Assembly (NCBI RefSeq): GCF_003240565.2
Contig: NZ_CP117256.1
Location: forward strand, 682,001 to 746,000
Direction: 5' to 3'
Source: Rhizobium tumorigenes
GTDB taxonomy: Bacteria > Pseudomonadota > Alphaproteobacteria > Rhizobiales > Rhizobiaceae
DNA length: 64,000 bases
Shown: piece by piece, positions 45,019 through 54,668 of the stretch
Numbering within the stretch: the first letter of the stretch is position 1
Layout: each line of letters begins with the position of its first letter
Notes under the pieces: generated by a model
Seen by the model: the letters and a program-made list of their open reading frames with translations, nothing else
Told to the model about the DNA's origin: nothing
Databases searched by the model: none
Made by a program: the position numbers and the translations under genes

Positions 45019-45737
45019 ACTTGGCCGTCATACCGGCCAGGGGAGGCAGCAAGCGCATACCGCGCAAGAATATTCTGCCTTTCTACGGGCACCCCATGAT
45101 TGCCTGGTCGATAAGCGCCGCACTAGACTCGAATTGCTTCGATCGTGTTATCGTTTCTACCGATGATGTCGAAATCGCCGCCGTTGCCCGCTCATACGGT
45201 GCGGAGGCGCCCTTCTTGCGGCCTGCTATATTGTCAGATGACCATGTAGGCACGAACGCAGTTATGGCCCATGCCGTCGACTGGTGCGACGATGACGGGC
45301 TCCAACCGTCCGCTGTCTGCTGTATTTACGCCACCGCACCGTTCATTCAGCCGGAAACAATTCAGGCCGGGCTTCGTCTTCTTGAAAGCCAGGACTGTAG
45401 CTACGTCTTTTCGGCGACGAGTTTTGCCTTTCCCATCGCGCGGGCTTTTCGGATCACCGCGGAAGGGCGGGCGGAAATGTTTTCTCCCAACCATTTCCAC
45501 ACCAGATCGCAGGATCTCGAAGAAGCCTATCACGACGCCGGGCAGTTTTATTGGGCAAGAGCGGAGGCTTGGACACAGCAAAAACCGATCTTTTCTCCCG
45601 ACTCCGTCCCCTTCCTTTTGCCGCGGTATCGCGTGCAAGACATAGATACCTACGAAGACTGGAGACGCGCCGAGATCATGTTTGCGGCGCTAGACGACGG
45701 CCGGCGACCGGAATTCGCGCACGTTACCGCTCCATAG
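45015..45737 (+). CDS. pseF: pseudaminic acid cytidylyltransferase, PseF
   Basis: 240 residues of the CMP-sialic acid synthetase family. IPARGGSKRIPRKNILPF binds CTP; VSTDDVEIAAVARSYGAE and YDAGQFYWA-like HDAGQFYWARAEAW are typical of PseF. It activates pseudaminic acid as CMP-Pse, the donor for glycosylation. It ends 15 bases before the convergent pseI gene. Confidence 0.95.
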   Translation: MNLAVIPARGGSKRIPRKNILPFYGHPMIAWSISAALDSNCFDRVIVSTDDVEIAAVARSYGAEAPFLRPAILSDDHVGTNAVMAHAVDWCDDDGLQPSAVCCIYATAPFIQPETIQAGLRLLESQDCSYVFSATSFAFPIARAFRITAEGRAEMFSPNHFHTRSQDLEEAYHDAGQFYWARAEAWTQQKPIFSPDSVPFLLPRYRVQDIDTYEDWRRAEIMFAALDDGRRPEFAHVTAP

Positions 45738-45752
45738 GATGGCTCAGACAAA

Positions 45753-46808
45753 TCACTCGATTAGGCTCCAGTTCGTTGCCGTCGCCCTGCGGACATCTGA
45801 CTTGAGCTTCCTACCGATCAGAGCTTCAAGATGCTTGGGTGCAAGGCCATAACCGGGGCGAACACTACGGAGACTGTCCGGCGTGATGATATCGCCCGCC
45901 TTCATATCCGTGATGAAATAAAGCGAACGACGAAATTTAACATTCCCCATTTCACTTGATTTCCGCCCATAATCAACATGGCCAAGGGCACGCCAGGCCG
46001 TTTTCACTCCGCTGCAAAGAGCCGTCATCTCCGCTGGCTCCAGCGAGAAGCTGTCGTCCGGGCCGCCACCGGCGCGGTCGAGGGTAAAATGCTTTTCTAT
46101 TATAGCGGCACCAAGTGCAACGCTAGCAATCGCTGTCGTGTTATCCATTGTGTGATCGGAGAGACCGGTCACCAGACCGAAGCGCTCGATCATGTCGGGA
46201 ATCGTAAGCAGATTATAGTCTTCGGAGGGGGCTGGGTAACCGGAAACACAATGGAGGATTGCCAAATCGCGGCATCCACCGGCACGCGCGGCATCGATGG
46301 CCTCCTGGATTTCCGCATCGTCGGCCATACCGGTCGAAATGATCAGTGGCTTTCCGGTGGAAGCCGCATATTTAATCAGAGCGTGATCGACCGCTTCGAA
46401 CGAGGCAATCTTGTATGCTGGCGCATTAAGTTCCTCCAAAAGATCGATCGCCGTCGTATCAAACGGGGAGGAAAAGATCGTTATGTCGAGCTCTGCAGCA
46501 CGCTCGAACAAGGTCTTATGCCATTCCCAAGGCATATGGGCCTCGGCGTAGAGCTCGAACAAGCTGCGTCCGTCCCAGAGTCCTCCACGAATCTGAAAAC
46601 TCTCATCGTCGCTATCAAGTGTGATAGTATCAGGTCTGTAAGTCTGTAGCTTGACTGCGTCGGCCCCGGCCCGTTTGGCCTCTTCTACAATCCGCAGCGC
46701 CGTCTCAATGCTTCCGTTGTGATTGGCAGAAAGCTCGGCGATAACATACGGGCTTGCCTGCGGACCAATCAGACGTCCGGCAATCTCTATTGCTTTGTTG
46801 CGATCCAT
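45753..46808 (-). CDS. pseI: pseudaminic acid synthase, PseI
   Basis: 351 residues. The NeuB-type barrel has IAELSANHNGSIETALRIV and AGADAVKLQTYRPDTITL; the C terminus is an antifreeze-like SAF domain (LRSVRPGYGLAPKHLEALIG). It condenses phosphoenolpyruvate with the diacetamido-trideoxy-altrose from PseG to give pseudaminic acid. The start lies one base after the pseG/H stop, so the two are coupled. Confidence 0.96.
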   Translation of the reverse strand: MDRNKAIEIAGRLIGPQASPYVIAELSANHNGSIETALRIVEEAKRAGADAVKLQTYRPDTITLDSDDESFQIRGGLWDGRSLFELYAEAHMPWEWHKTLFERAAELDITIFSSPFDTTAIDLLEELNAPAYKIASFEAVDHALIKYAASTGKPLIISTGMADDAEIQEAIDAARAGGCRDLAILHCVSGYPAPSEDYNLLTIPDMIERFGLVTGLSDHTMDNTTAIASVALGAAIIEKHFTLDRAGGGPDDSFSLEPAEMTALCSGVKTAWRALGHVDYGRKSSEMGNVKFRRSLYFITDMKAGDIITPDSLRSVRPGYGLAPKHLEALIGRKLKSDVRRATATNWSLIE

Positions 46809-46809
46809 C

Positions 46810-48435
46810 TCAGCAATCCCTCGTTGTGGTCAGCCAATCGGTCTTCGAAAGTGTGAAGCAGACGACGTTCACATACGAACCATTAATCTCATAGGCGTCA
46901 AGTTTAAGAGCTCCCTGCCTAAAACCAAGTGCTTTATGCAGACGAGCCGAGACATGATTTCCTTCCAGCACTTCCGCCGATATGGTTTGCAATCCGAGTT
47001 GTTCGAAGCCATGGGCCAACGCTGCCCGTCCCATCAAATACCCTGTTCCCTTCGCCATTTCAGGGCCCTTGTAAAAACCCCAGCTCGCCCCGACGCCGGT
47101 TGCATCGATTTTGAAATTAACAAAGCCTCGCGGCTGGGCTGCAGTCTCGAAGATCAGAAGTCGCTTCAACGGATCATTTTTGACCCGTTCATACCAACTC
47201 ACATGGTCGTGAAGCGAGATGATTTCTTGGGAAAACATATACTTTCGAACGCGTGTATCATTCCGCCAGGTAAGAATGACTGGCAGATCCGCTTCCTCAA
47301 TCAAACGTAGACGAGGCGCGTCTCCGGGAGACCGCGCATTTTCAAATTGAAGGGCAACCTGCTCTGTACCAGAACCTTCGATATTTAGAGCGTCTAGGTT
47401 TTCTATCATGGACGCGAGGCCCTCCTCAACTAATCTCGACAACGTTGTTGGCAAGCTTTCGTCTAGCGCTTCCCGCCCAGTTGGATTCAGCACGACGGCC
47501 GCCTTCGATAACGAAAGCGCCAGCGCGCCTTGTCTCTGATTATCCGCAATAATGACAATCAAGCTGGGCAATGCGAGGCAACAACGTTCCCACGCCGTAC
47601 CTCCTGCGGCTCCAATGGCCAAGTCACTCTCCGCCATTAAGCGCGCCATATCGGGCACATTGATGTGCACACTCGTCAGCCAAGGCATTGTTCGCGCCAA
47701 ACAACCTACATCGGAAAACCATCGCGATTGCGACCCCATGACGACTGTAATTCGACAATCCAGTGGTAATGGCGATTTTTTTAACGCATTAAGAATGTCT
47801 GAAGTCACATTGTTATTATCCGCACCGCCCATCGTTATCAGCAAGCTGTTCAATTGTGGTTTTTTCCTGCGGGCAAGGCTATATTGCCGCATTTGAGCAA
47901 ATTCTGGTCGTAGTAACGCAAACCGCGGTCCAAGTAGTAACCTGCAGCTGGCAGGAACCTTGCCATCATACTTCCGTAAATCGCTCCCCAGATTTTGATC
48001 CAGAAGCAAGTCGCAATCATGCCTGCGGTCGCCCAAATCGTCGATTACCATCAAACAATCACAAATCGGACGAACCCGTTCCTCCCAACGAACGTCGAGT
48101 GCGTAGTGGTCGACGACAATCCAGTCCCACCGTAGAGTACCACTCAGGCGAATGCATTGATCGGCATCGGCTCGTTGGTCGGAGCCCAGCCAATCGGCGT
48201 GATCCAGGACCGGCGGCTCATGGGTGATATACGTGTAGCCGCAGTCAAGTCGTTCCAACTTATGACCCGCGGCGGCAACTAGCTTCTCAAGACCTTCCGG
48301 CATGAACCGAGCGGCAAATACACACTCATACCCGTACAACTTCAGGACGTTGGCCAATGAAAGGCACCTCATAACGTGTCCCGACCCGATGCTGCTTGAC
48401 GCGTCGACGCGAAATAGAATACTACTCCGATTCAT
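46810..48435 (-). CDS. pseG: PseG hydrolase fused to PseH N-acetyltransferase
   Basis: 541 residues. N-terminal part (1-340): PseG, a GT-B-like UDP-sugar hydrolase (FRVDASSSIGSGHVMRCL, VIDDLGDRRHDCDLLLDQN, LITMGGADNNN, AIGAAGGTAWERCCLALPS). C-terminal part (about 370-530): PseH, a GNAT acetyltransferase (PRLRLIEEADLPVILTWRND, GFYKGPEMAKGTGYLMGRAA). The fusion joins acetylation of the 4-amino group with removal of UDP, two consecutive steps. The frame is open from 48489, but the ATG at 48435 with GGGGG upstream is the family start. Confidence 0.93.
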   Translation of the reverse strand: MNRSSILFRVDASSSIGSGHVMRCLSLANVLKLYGYECVFAARFMPEGLEKLVAAAGHKLERLDCGYTYITHEPPVLDHADWLGSDQRADADQCIRLSGTLRWDWIVVDHYALDVRWEERVRPICDCLMVIDDLGDRRHDCDLLLDQNLGSDLRKYDGKVPASCRLLLGPRFALLRPEFAQMRQYSLARRKKPQLNSLLITMGGADNNNVTSDILNALKKSPLPLDCRITVVMGSQSRWFSDVGCLARTMPWLTSVHINVPDMARLMAESDLAIGAAGGTAWERCCLALPSLIVIIADNQRQGALALSLSKAAVVLNPTGREALDESLPTTLSRLVEEGLASMIENLDALNIEGSGTEQVALQFENARSPGDAPRLRLIEEADLPVILTWRNDTRVRKYMFSQEIISLHDHVSWYERVKNDPLKRLLIFETAAQPRGFVNFKIDATGVGASWGFYKGPEMAKGTGYLMGRAALAHGFEQLGLQTISAEVLEGNHVSARLHKALGFRQGALKLDAYEINGSYVNVVCFTLSKTDWLTTTRDC

Positions 48436-48588
48436 CCCCCGAAAACTCCGTTTCTGAACACCCCGCCTTCTCTCACATGGCGGACGCATTCAGCATGCAA
48501 TCGAATACATATTGCGCCAATCACTCTACGCATTGAACGCAGAGGTCCTCTCAAACCGGTATTAAATCTGCTCTCTCAGTCAGCGGCT

Positions 48589-50934
48589 TTACTTACCTTC
48601 TTCAACCACGGCGCTGCTCCAATAACTCCAATCCCACGCGCAATTTTTTCCACACTCTGTCCTTAGTTCGATTTCTTTGACGTCTGGAGGGATCAGAATT
48701 ACGCTTGTCTGCTGCTCACGGTCCGCTGCCTTCTTTACAGGATCCAGGCACTGTCGCATGAGAACCGAGCTCTCGGCCGCAGCAACAAAGCATACCCCGT
48801 CCGTTTCCCCGCCGTCTTGCCACGTGCCTTTACGCATGCCGAACGCCAAATCCAGTTTGGAACCGGAGACGACAGGTATTTTCAGAGTCATCGGCGCATG
48901 CGCAAGCAGCCCTTCGGGTACCGCGGCCAAGGTCACACCGTTCAGAGGATTGTTAGCAACAAGAAGCTTCAAGTTTTCAATGGCTTTCAATTTTCTCGAG
49001 ACGATCGGCCCAGGATCGGCCTGCTTCAAAGCGTCGTTGTTCAAGGGGGCGAATCCGACCTCAATCTTCTGATGATAGCCGAGCCAGAGGGGAGAGTTAA
49101 CGTTGACGCGAATGGATTTTGCATATCGGAGCCCGGCCTCACGGGAAAAACCGGTGGATGCCATCGCATAGTCCGAAGTCGTGCTGATGAGCGGGGAAAC
49201 AATGAAGCCTTCGGTAGCCATCGCCGGAATCAGCCGGTATCTGCTTTCCTTTCCGTCCACATAGGTGACTAGCAGTTCCGTCAGCGGAGGACGATATATA
49301 ATGTCGAGGAGGCGTCCAAAGATCGTCGGATGCATACGAACGGATAGCATGATCGGTCCATCATGATCGGGGACGGGTATCTGCTCCCCAATATTTGCAT
49401 CGACTTCATTCCACACAGTTAAGAGATTTTGAAGCGGCGAGGCGCGCTTCTTGAGAACAAGATTGCGGCCAAGGTCCATCTCCGTAGCATAGGATGCGAA
49501 AAACAATGGCCACAAAGCACCTTCCGCCGACGCCGGATGCCGGCCATCAATGGAGCCAGGCGCCATAATTAGGTATCCTGGAGCGCGGCTACCCTCGAAA
49601 AATGCGCGGTTGCGATTGATAAGTTTCGGGGAATACGTGGTGTATTCTTGGATCGTGGGCCGCGGCGTGTATTGCAAGCTGTTTGCAAGGAGGTCGGATT
49701 GCTCCGATTGGATGATATCGACCGTCCCGTTCAGCGCTGGCAGGGACAGCTTTGTTTGGATTTCTGCAAGGGAGGCTCTGTTGCGTTCCTCGAGTTTGGC
49801 TTGCCATTCGGCAGGATGAGCAATCAGACTGACGGAATTGCCAATCTCACGCATTATTATCCGTGTTGTCTCAAGCCCGGTGACGAACGGCAGACGCCCC
49901 GTAGTATGGTAAAGAAGTTGATAAGATGGAATGATGCTGATGATCGCCAACGCGAGCGCGCACCACCAAGACGCGCTGAAACAGTTCGCGCCAGCGATGC
50001 CTGTGAAGATTATTGCCATCGAAAGGCTGCCCCAGGCGATCAAAGAATGAAGATCGTGCCGCACAAAGCCAGCTTTCCAGGCAATGAACAGAAATGCCAA
50101 GATAATGAAGATTTTAGCGATGCCGGTCGTAAATTCTTTCGAACGCCTGCCCACATATAACTGCCAAACAAGAAAAATGATGAAAAGTGCCGCCAGCACA
50201 AGCCATGCCGTCACTTCCATTACATGTGCGGGAAGGCTCATCGCGGCGGAATAACCACTGGAGACATCAAAACTGGAAAGGAGAAACGCCGGAAGTTCGC
50301 TAATAGACTGACCACTCGCAATCAAGCCGATCCAAATGCCGACAGCAAGCGCCAGCGTCTGAACGGGAATGGCCCTACGGCGAACTGTCAACACGTCCAG
50401 CACAAGAACGGTCACTACAGACAGAGGGAAGATTGAGAACTTAGCTAGAACAAGGATGCCGCAGATGAAAGAGCCGACGGTGGCGTGGGCGGTTACCGAT
50501 TTGCCCTGATTCTCCAAAAATGCGATTGCCGTTAGCATAGGCACGATTAGGAGGAGTGTATCGGGGTAAGTGTAACAGACATAAATCAGGGTGATACTAG
50601 AAAGAGCCGCGAAGACACTCCCACTCAAAGATAGAATTCTTGCTGTCGAGGCCGCCAGATATAGGGCAATCAGGATCGAAAAAAGGGCAACAGGATAGGT
50701 ATATCCGCCAACATACTGCCGCGTGTAAATAGATGAAAGCGGCCCCCCGGTGAATACGACATCGGTTCCGAACCGCCGCCCATTTTCCAGTGAAAACGCT
50801 AGGCTTGCCTGCCAAGAAGGATCTAGCCCGGCATTGGTCGGATGAAAACTCAAGGGCTGGAATTTGGCATAAAACAGGAGAAGGGACAGGATAAGAATAG
50901 AGCAATATGCTGCTGTGTTAAGATTTTTATGCAT
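48589..50934 (-). CDS. large polytopic membrane protein with C-terminal soluble domain
   Basis: About 781 residues from ATG at 50934; the frame is open to 51036, but the added segment is polar and lacks a ribosome site. About ten to twelve hydrophobic segments in the first 400 residues are followed by a soluble, probably periplasmic, beta-rich region. The first loop after helix 1 (NAGLDPSWQASLAFSLENGRRFGTDVVFTGGPLSS) carries acidic residues and is conserved in type with GT-C-like membrane proteins. I do not recognise the family. It could transfer a polyprenyl-linked sugar on the periplasmic side. It lies after the pseudaminic acid genes on the same strand, about 150 bases away. Confidence 0.65.
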   Translation of the reverse strand: MHKNLNTAAYCSILILSLLLFYAKFQPLSFHPTNAGLDPSWQASLAFSLENGRRFGTDVVFTGGPLSSIYTRQYVGGYTYPVALFSILIALYLAASTARILSLSGSVFAALSSITLIYVCYTYPDTLLLIVPMLTAIAFLENQGKSVTAHATVGSFICGILVLAKFSIFPLSVVTVLVLDVLTVRRRAIPVQTLALAVGIWIGLIASGQSISELPAFLLSSFDVSSGYSAAMSLPAHVMEVTAWLVLAALFIIFLVWQLYVGRRSKEFTTGIAKIFIILAFLFIAWKAGFVRHDLHSLIAWGSLSMAIIFTGIAGANCFSASWWCALALAIISIIPSYQLLYHTTGRLPFVTGLETTRIIMREIGNSVSLIAHPAEWQAKLEERNRASLAEIQTKLSLPALNGTVDIIQSEQSDLLANSLQYTPRPTIQEYTTYSPKLINRNRAFFEGSRAPGYLIMAPGSIDGRHPASAEGALWPLFFASYATEMDLGRNLVLKKRASPLQNLLTVWNEVDANIGEQIPVPDHDGPIMLSVRMHPTIFGRLLDIIYRPPLTELLVTYVDGKESRYRLIPAMATEGFIVSPLISTTSDYAMASTGFSREAGLRYAKSIRVNVNSPLWLGYHQKIEVGFAPLNNDALKQADPGPIVSRKLKAIENLKLLVANNPLNGVTLAAVPEGLLAHAPMTLKIPVVSGSKLDLAFGMRKGTWQDGGETDGVCFVAAAESSVLMRQCLDPVKKAADREQQTSVILIPPDVKEIELRTECGKNCAWDWSYWSSAVVEEGK

Positions 50935-51235
50935 CGCATGTCCAGTTTCGAAAACGTAATATTTTGCCGTCAGAAAAAAGCTATTTTCCCGGGTGTCTTC
51001 ACGCTTTATTTCAGTTTTCTGCTGGCTGATCAACAACCGAAAAGCGCGTTTGAAAATGCATTAAAGAACTAATGCGCATATTTGAATATCTTCGCAAGCG
51101 AGCGTTCCATCTCGTTAGAGACATAGCAACCCTCGGCAGAGCGTAAATCCACCTGTATGTGAAACTCTGCACTAAAGCTGGAAAAAAATGACCAAGTAAG
51201 ATTGCGTGTTTTGCCCTGCGTTTGCTATCAAAGTC
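50935..51235. other. intergenic region
   Basis: About 300 bases between the large membrane protein gene and a decayed gene upstream of it. I see no gene, repeat or clear hairpin here; it should contain the promoter of the large membrane protein gene. Confidence 0.5.
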
Positions 51236-52575
51236 TCAGAATGTATTTAGTTGTTTGAGGTCGGTACAAGGACCGCTGGGACCGTTATCACCCCAAGCAC
51301 CCCATTCTGAGTCGTTATCAACAAGCTTGACGAACCTGCGCCCGCCAGATGCATCATGGATGTTCAGCCACCTCCACTGGTGTGGACTGACAGAGCCGAG
51401 CGTTACAGTTTCCGTCGATCCCCCTTCCTCCCCGGTCCTGACCGTGACTCCCTTACTTGTAGGCCCACGCATTACTCTGACGTAGCCTCCGAGCATGTGC
51501 CGCCCGTATTGGGCAAGATGAAGGTAATGCTACCAGTGGCAGCGTCATCCCTCTGCCAGTTTGATTTTATCGCCGCAAAAACCTTACGATCGGTCCATCA
51601 ATTGATGGAGGGTAGCAGGCCGAAATAGTAGTTCACAGGCCATTATCAGGCCAGCAAAACCAAAAGCGGCGAAAGTGCGCATACTGCAACCGACGGTACT
51701 GTAGCGAACCATAAAGGAACGGCACATGGCTGCAAGCAGAGAGCAATATAGAAGAATGCTAGGTGTGCCGTACCTCGAAGCGAGCGCCGCGCCTACGCCC
51801 AGAGGAATACGCCCGACTGTGACAGCGGCCGCGCTTCCCATTGTGAACATCGCTACGGCAAGAAAAACGATCGTCGGACTGTCGATGACTTTTCCATGAA
51901 GTCGTGCAATCAGGCCTGTGATAGCAAAAACTCCAACGAAAGACGCCAGCATCAAGATACCGATGAAAGTGGCTGTGCCGAAATCGCGAGTAACTGTACC
52001 GCCCAGGTCGGCCATGAAAAAACGGACCAGGCTGACCAGGCCGCTGAGGTCGACATGTGTGGATGCGGCTGTGCCAGCGGGCTCCATGACAAAGATTGCG
52101 AGGCAAAATCAAGACACAAAGAACATAGCCAAGACATTCGCCAAACGGGAAAACGAACCAGAACTATGACTGCCGCGAAAGAAGCTGCAAGGGCAACTCC
52201 GTTGCCCATCGAAAATACCGTGAAAACTGTGAACATCGTCAACGCGGCAAAGTTTATCTTGGTGCTTCCCATGCCGGTCACAAATCTGGCGGCAAATACA
52301 CATGACAGCACGGCAGACAAGCTAGTCAGTCCGAATTGCGTCTGGAAACCGATCGTCAGGTTTTCCCACTGGGTAAGAGACAGCATCATCGCGCCGAAGA
52401 TGCAGAATCAGAGAAATTTTTCCAGGTCCCCTCCCGCGTGCGACCAGAATTGATGCAACGCATAGGCGATCGACAGATGGACGATCACGATTGCCGCCAC
52501 TAGCGATCTATTAGCATAATAAAACAGCCACAAGTCCGCATAGAACAGCAACTTGCTGGGCGATGATATGCTCAT
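51236..52575 (-). pseudogene. broken membrane glycosyltransferase-like gene
   Basis: From ATG at 52575 the minus strand reads a membrane protein start (FYYANRSLVAAIVIVHLSI, HQFWSHAGGDLEKFL) that stops at TGA 52408-52410. The same frame reopens with TQWENLTIGFQTQFGL and more membrane helices. Near 52090-52130 a frameshift moves it to the frame ending at 51584 (further helices). A third piece, in yet another frame at 51236-51496, looks like an extracytoplasmic end (GRRFVKLVDNDSEWGAWGD). The ATG overlaps the stop of the gene before it, so it was the last gene of the operon. Function unknown; a GT-C-type transferase is a guess from topology. The 51236-51583 part is the least certain. Confidence 0.65.
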
Positions 52576-52946
52576 TGTGCGGCGGCCTTAAAGGATAAGC
52601 GAGGGAAAGATGCCCCCTTGTGGAACATATTTCGCCATCTCCCACTGATGCCAGTTGGAACGGGTGTTAATAGTGACGCGATGATGAAATTGCTTCCGGC
52701 AATCAATGCCGCACCCAGAACGGCGATTAGGCTCACAAAAAGACGCATTGTTTTTCTTTCTGGCGCGATTTTGTCAACATCGGCGATCTTTTCTGCACTG
52801 TGGTCGCCATGTTTCCTGAAACAGGCGTTCTCAGCTAAGGCTCCGACAACCCAGGCGATCAGGCGCGAGCCCATTTCAGGTGGACATTTGGTCATTTTCT
52901 GTCGGAAAGCAGTAAGCAAAGCCAGCCAAAGAAATATCCTATTCAC
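52572..52946 (-). CDS. small membrane-anchored protein of unknown function
   Basis: 124 residues, or 58 if translation begins at the internal ATG at 52748. One clear hydrophobic segment (RLFVSLIAVLGAALIAGSN) is followed by a short periplasmic tail with GISGRWRNMF. The first 60 residues are polar and less convincing. It starts seven bases after the GtrA gene and its stop overlaps the next ATG by four bases, so it belongs to the operon. Since the following gene is broken, this one may be partly decayed as well. Confidence 0.5.
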   Translation of the reverse strand: MNRIFLWLALLTAFRQKMTKCPPEMGSRLIAWVVGALAENACFRKHGDHSAEKIADVDKIAPERKTMRLFVSLIAVLGAALIAGSNFIIASLLTPVPTGISGRWRNMFHKGASFPRLSFKAAAQ

Positions 52947-52953
52947 TTTTTCT

Positions 52954-53379
52954 TCATCCGCGGCGGGCGCCCCGAAAAGTAAAATACTTGTGCAGGAAGT
53001 AGCTCGTCGCGATCGGGCTCAAGACCCCTACGACATGGCCGATCGTTTCTGCATGCGCTCCGAAGCCTGCCGCTGGTAGGAAATAACGGGCAAGTCCCAT
53101 ACTGACCAACCAGACCTGCGCAAAGGCAACCGCGTTTACGAGAGCAAAGCGGATATATTCCTGATAAACACGCTGTCCTGACTTCTCAAACACCATGAGC
53201 TTCATGAAAACATAGGCCGTCGTCATGCCGAAAAGGTAGGCGATCGTCACGGCGACTTGATAGGATACAATTTGCGAAAGGGCGATTCGCGACAAGATAT
53301 TGATACCCGCTGCCAAACCTCCGGAGATGGCAAACCGTACGAATGGCAGAGACAGTACAGCGGTCACGGACGCTTTCAT
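52954..53379 (-). CDS. GtrA-family membrane protein
   Basis: 141 residues with four membrane segments. FVRFAISGGLAAGINILSRI at the start and YFLHKYFTFR at the end are GtrA-family marks. GtrA-type proteins are thought to flip polyprenyl-phosphate sugars to the periplasmic side; in mycobacteria a GtrA homologue is linked to decaprenyl-phosphoryl-arabinose. Its ATG overlaps the stop of the flavoprotein gene by four bases. This fits a route in which a lipid-linked pentose made by the upstream genes is moved outward. Confidence 0.9.
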   Translation of the reverse strand: MKASVTAVLSLPFVRFAISGGLAAGINILSRIALSQIVSYQVAVTIAYLFGMTTAYVFMKLMVFEKSGQRVYQEYIRFALVNAVAFAQVWLVSMGLARYFLPAAGFGAHAETIGHVVGVLSPIATSYFLHKYFTFRGARRG

Positions 53380-54662
53380 CTGACGACGGCTTCCGCCATG
53401 TCCCGCCCGTATCTAACGCTTTCCGAAATTCCTCTGTCCTCTGGATAGTAATAGCAGGTATCCGCGATCTGCAGGCCGGCGATCGGGGTCTGGATGGGGG
53501 GCAGCTTATCAAGGAAATTGGGCTCGCAGACCGGCTGGGCATATTTCAGACGTCCGACCTTGGCGTCGATAAAGTCCTCCACTGCTATCGCAGGGTTGAC
53601 CTTGCGAATGTAACCGAACGCCTCTTCGACGAACTTCTCGTCGCTCCATTGCCATTTGGGCTGGGTCGTGGGCATATAATAGGGCACGTAGACGACGGTG
53701 TCGTCGACCGGGCGCAGGTTCGAAAACTCGATGACACCGGGGATCTCGATGCTATCGTCGACGATATTGATCCAGAAGTGCTTGCTGATCGACTTCTTCA
53801 GGCGGAAGATCAGGCAGACGACGCCGATATTGCGGACTGCGTCATATTGCGTTTTCAACGTCTCCGGCAAATCGGGAACAAGGGTTGAGATCAGCGGGGT
53901 TGGGACGGTGGAAATGACCGCATCAGCTGGATAGAACTTATCGCCGGCCCGCACGCCTTTCACCTTGCCGGCCTCCGTCTCGACCTTCTCTACCGAGGTT
54001 GCCAGATGTAAGCGGCCGCCCTTAGAGGTGTACGCCGACACGAGCGCATCGACCAGCGTCTGGCTGCCGCCCTCGATGTATCCAAGTTCTTCCTGAAACA
54101 GCGAACGTCGTGAACTTCCAATACGGCGTACGCGGGTGGCGATCCACGAGGCGGAAATATCGTCAGCAAGCTCGTAGAATTTTAGTTCTATCAACCGCTT
54201 CCATAGCGTGTTGTAGACTTCCCTTCCCGATCCACCTTCGAGCCACTCGCGGGCAGTCTTGTCCTCGATCGATTTGAAGCTCTTGGATTTGGTGGTTATG
54301 AACATTTGCAGGCCAGTGCGGATTTTGGCCATTAGGCTGAGGTGCGGGAACCGTAACAGGGAAATCGGATCCCCCCAGGGATAGATTTTTCCCTTGATGA
54401 AATAACCCATCGAAGTAGCGCGCCAATGCATCTTGTCGCCAATCCCGAGCTCGCGCATCAAAGCAAAGGTCGGCTCATCCGTCTTGCACACGAAATGGTA
54501 AAAACGCTCGATCGACAGCGGACCGAAATCGAAATGCGCGGCCATGCCACCTGGGACGCTGTCGATTTCGATCAGGTCGACCTCATGCCCTAGCTGCACC
54601 GCACGATGTGCAGCCGCCAACCCCATGGCGCCAGCGCCGATGACCACAACTCGGCTCATCAT
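53376..54662 (-). CDS. FAD-dependent amine-oxidase-type oxidoreductase
   Basis: 428 residues. VVVIGAGAMGLAAAHRAVQLGH binds FAD, followed by DLIEIDSVPGGMAAHF and, at the C terminus, GLQIADTCYYYPEDRGISESVRYGRDMA, the second FAD contact. It resembles protoporphyrinogen oxidase and UDP-galactopyranose mutase relatives seen in glycan clusters. Substrate unknown; a lipid-linked or nucleotide sugar is likely given the DprE-like neighbours. Six bases separate it from the epimerase gene and it overlaps gtrA. Confidence 0.8.
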   Translation of the reverse strand: MMSRVVVIGAGAMGLAAAHRAVQLGHEVDLIEIDSVPGGMAAHFDFGPLSIERFYHFVCKTDEPTFALMRELGIGDKMHWRATSMGYFIKGKIYPWGDPISLLRFPHLSLMAKIRTGLQMFITTKSKSFKSIEDKTAREWLEGGSGREVYNTLWKRLIELKFYELADDISASWIATRVRRIGSSRRSLFQEELGYIEGGSQTLVDALVSAYTSKGGRLHLATSVEKVETEAGKVKGVRAGDKFYPADAVISTVPTPLISTLVPDLPETLKTQYDAVRNIGVVCLIFRLKKSISKHFWINIVDDSIEIPGVIEFSNLRPVDDTVVYVPYYMPTTQPKWQWSDEKFVEEAFGYIRKVNPAIAVEDFIDAKVGRLKYAQPVCEPNFLDKLPPIQTPIAGLQIADTCYYYPEDRGISESVRYGRDMAEAVVR

Positions 54663-54668
54663 TTTCTC

